Of a stretch of 64,000 nucleotides of DNA, positions 63,234 to 64,000 are shown piece by piece; position 1 is the first letter of the stretch; the number at the start of each line of letters is the position of its first letter. The notes under the pieces were generated by a model. That model was not told where the DNA came from. It did no database searches and saw only the letters and a list, made by a program, of their open reading frames with translations. Source of the DNA: Luteibacter rhizovicinus (GTDB taxonomy: Bacteria > Pseudomonadota > Gammaproteobacteria > Xanthomonadales > Rhodanobacteraceae); NCBI RefSeq assembly GCF_004342265.1, contig NZ_SMCS01000002.1:186001-250000 (forward strand), read 5' to 3'. The translations under genes and the position numbers were made by a program.

Positions 63234-64000
63234 ATGACCACTAGAAGAAACGCCTTGCCAGCGCTGATGGCCGCGCTTGTGCTGCCTGCGTTAGCCATCG
63301 GCCAGACGCTTCCATCCGATAGCGGCGACGCGCAGAAAGCGGTCCAGCTCGCTCCCGTTTCAGTCCACGGCCAGACCCTCGACGAAGGCTATACGCGTAC
63401 CGATGCCGCCGCCGGCACCAAGACGGATACGCCGCTGATCGAAACCCCGCAGGCGGTGTCCGTCATCTCCGCGGCGCAGCTCCTGGATCAGGGCGTACTC
63501 ACGATTCAGGACGCCCTGCGCTATTCCGCCGGCGTCCGTTCGGATGCCTACGGCGTCGATAGCCGCGGCGACGATGCCTTCGTGCGCGGTACGTCGTTCA
63601 CCCAATACCTCGACGGCCTGCGCCAGTACTTCGGCGGCAGCTACGCACGGACCGAACCGTATTTCCTCGACCACATCGAAGTCGTACGCGGTCCGTCGTC
63701 CGTGCTGTACGGCCAGGGCACCACGGGCGGCCTGATCGCACTGAATTCGAAGTTGCCGCAGTCGACACCCATGCATGAAGTGAACGTGCAGTTCGGCAAC
63801 TACGCCCGCAAGCAGATCGCGTTCGACTTCACCGGCCCGCTGGACGACAAGGGGCACTGGAACTATCGCCTGATCGGCGTGGCGCGCGATTCCAACTCGC
63901 AGATGGACCACGTGCCCGACGACCGCAACGCGCTCGCGCCTTCCGTATCGTGGACGCCGGACGAAAACACGCGCTGGGTGTTGCTGGCCAATCTCCAGTT
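63234..64000 (+). CDS. TonB-dependent siderophore receptor (N-terminal part)
   Basis: The first 255 residues of a receptor that runs off the window. A signal peptide (NALPALMAALVLPALAIGQ) is followed by the TonB-box region (VQLAPVSVHG), the siderophore-receptor plug (TPLIETPQAVSVISAAQLLDQGVLTIQDALRYSAGV, IEVVRGPSSVLYGQGTTGGLIALNSKLP) and the start of the barrel. The TPQAVSVI pattern is typical of ferric-siderophore receptors of the FpvA/FhuA class. A Fur box lies just upstream. The ligand is unknown. Confidence 0.88.
   Translation, partial: MTTRRNALPALMAALVLPALAIGQTLPSDSGDAQKAVQLAPVSVHGQTLDEGYTRTDAAAGTKTDTPLIETPQAVSVISAAQLLDQGVLTIQDALRYSAGVRSDAYGVDSRGDDAFVRGTSFTQYLDGLRQYFGGSYARTEPYFLDHIEVVRGPSSVLYGQGTTGGLIALNSKLPQSTPMHEVNVQFGNYARKQIAFDFTGPLDDKGHWNYRLIGVARDSNSQMDHVPDDRNALAPSVSWTPDENTRWVLLANLQ

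Overview
The window is GC-rich, densely packed DNA from a gammaproteobacterium. Gene content (PepSY-PhoP-PhoQ set, TonB receptors, a short Sec-type Rhs protein, a type VI secretion locus with PpkA/PppA/TagF/TagH) points to the Xanthomonadales, most likely Rhodanobacteraceae (Luteibacter/Dyella-like). This assignment is inference from gene content. No rRNA, tRNA, insertion sequence or CRISPR array was seen.

Layout. 1-8.9 kb: housekeeping genes: the 3' end of mtfA, a PhoPQ-type two-component system with a PepSY protein, dusA, a DUF418 membrane protein, a glyoxalase-fold protein, a DUF5694 secreted protein, two small genes and a TPR membrane protein. 9.1-50.5 kb: one very large type VI secretion system (T6SS) locus, all on the minus strand. 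In transcription order it reads tssB, tssC, hcp, tssE, tssF, tssG, clpV; a cargo island of six small, visibly more AT-rich genes; PAAR, a TPR-methyltransferase, vgrG, a DUF6931-like gene, tagH; tssK, tssL, tssM, tagF, pppA, ppkA, a small membrane gene; a complete two-partner secretion pair (tpsB, and tpsA with 261-bp internal repeats); tssA and a last small membrane gene. Many junctions are 4-base ATGA overlaps, including tpsA-tssA, so the adhesin pair appears to be co-transcribed with the T6SS. No tssJ was found.

The cargo island (36.5-41.4 kb) is the most interesting part. It encodes a protein with a textbook eukaryotic FYVE zinc finger (PI3P-binding type), two paralogous proteins with the T-x5-C / L/M-S/T-G-C plus downstream His arrangement of CNF/BLF1-type glutamine deamidases, a protein with the HCX5RT tyrosine-phosphatase loop, a conserved SGHY-motif protein and a small CxxC protein. 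None has an evident immunity partner. Together they look like a delivered set aimed at eukaryotic cells such as amoebae, fungi or plants. A shared motif, TGAGACGAAATGACGG and variants, lies upstream of tssB, tssK, vgrG and PAAR and may be the operator of this regulon. The kinase PpkA and the anchor protein TssL share a DATVVxP motif, which suggests a PpkA-TagH-TssL phospho-switch.

51-53.3 kb: a short AraC-type regulator, a gene fragment, and an AT-rich Rhs toxin with a HEFAH (NleD/M91-like) metalloprotease tip and a 1-nt-overlapping secreted partner, probably its immunity protein. 53.4-64 kb: a shikimate-dehydrogenase-like gene, an M28 glutamate-carboxypeptidase-like enzyme next to a TonB receptor with a putative cysteine-codon leader peptide and terminator, a repeat-rich non-coding stretch, a secreted esterase, an acyltransferase, and the start of a Fur-box-controlled siderophore receptor running off the end.
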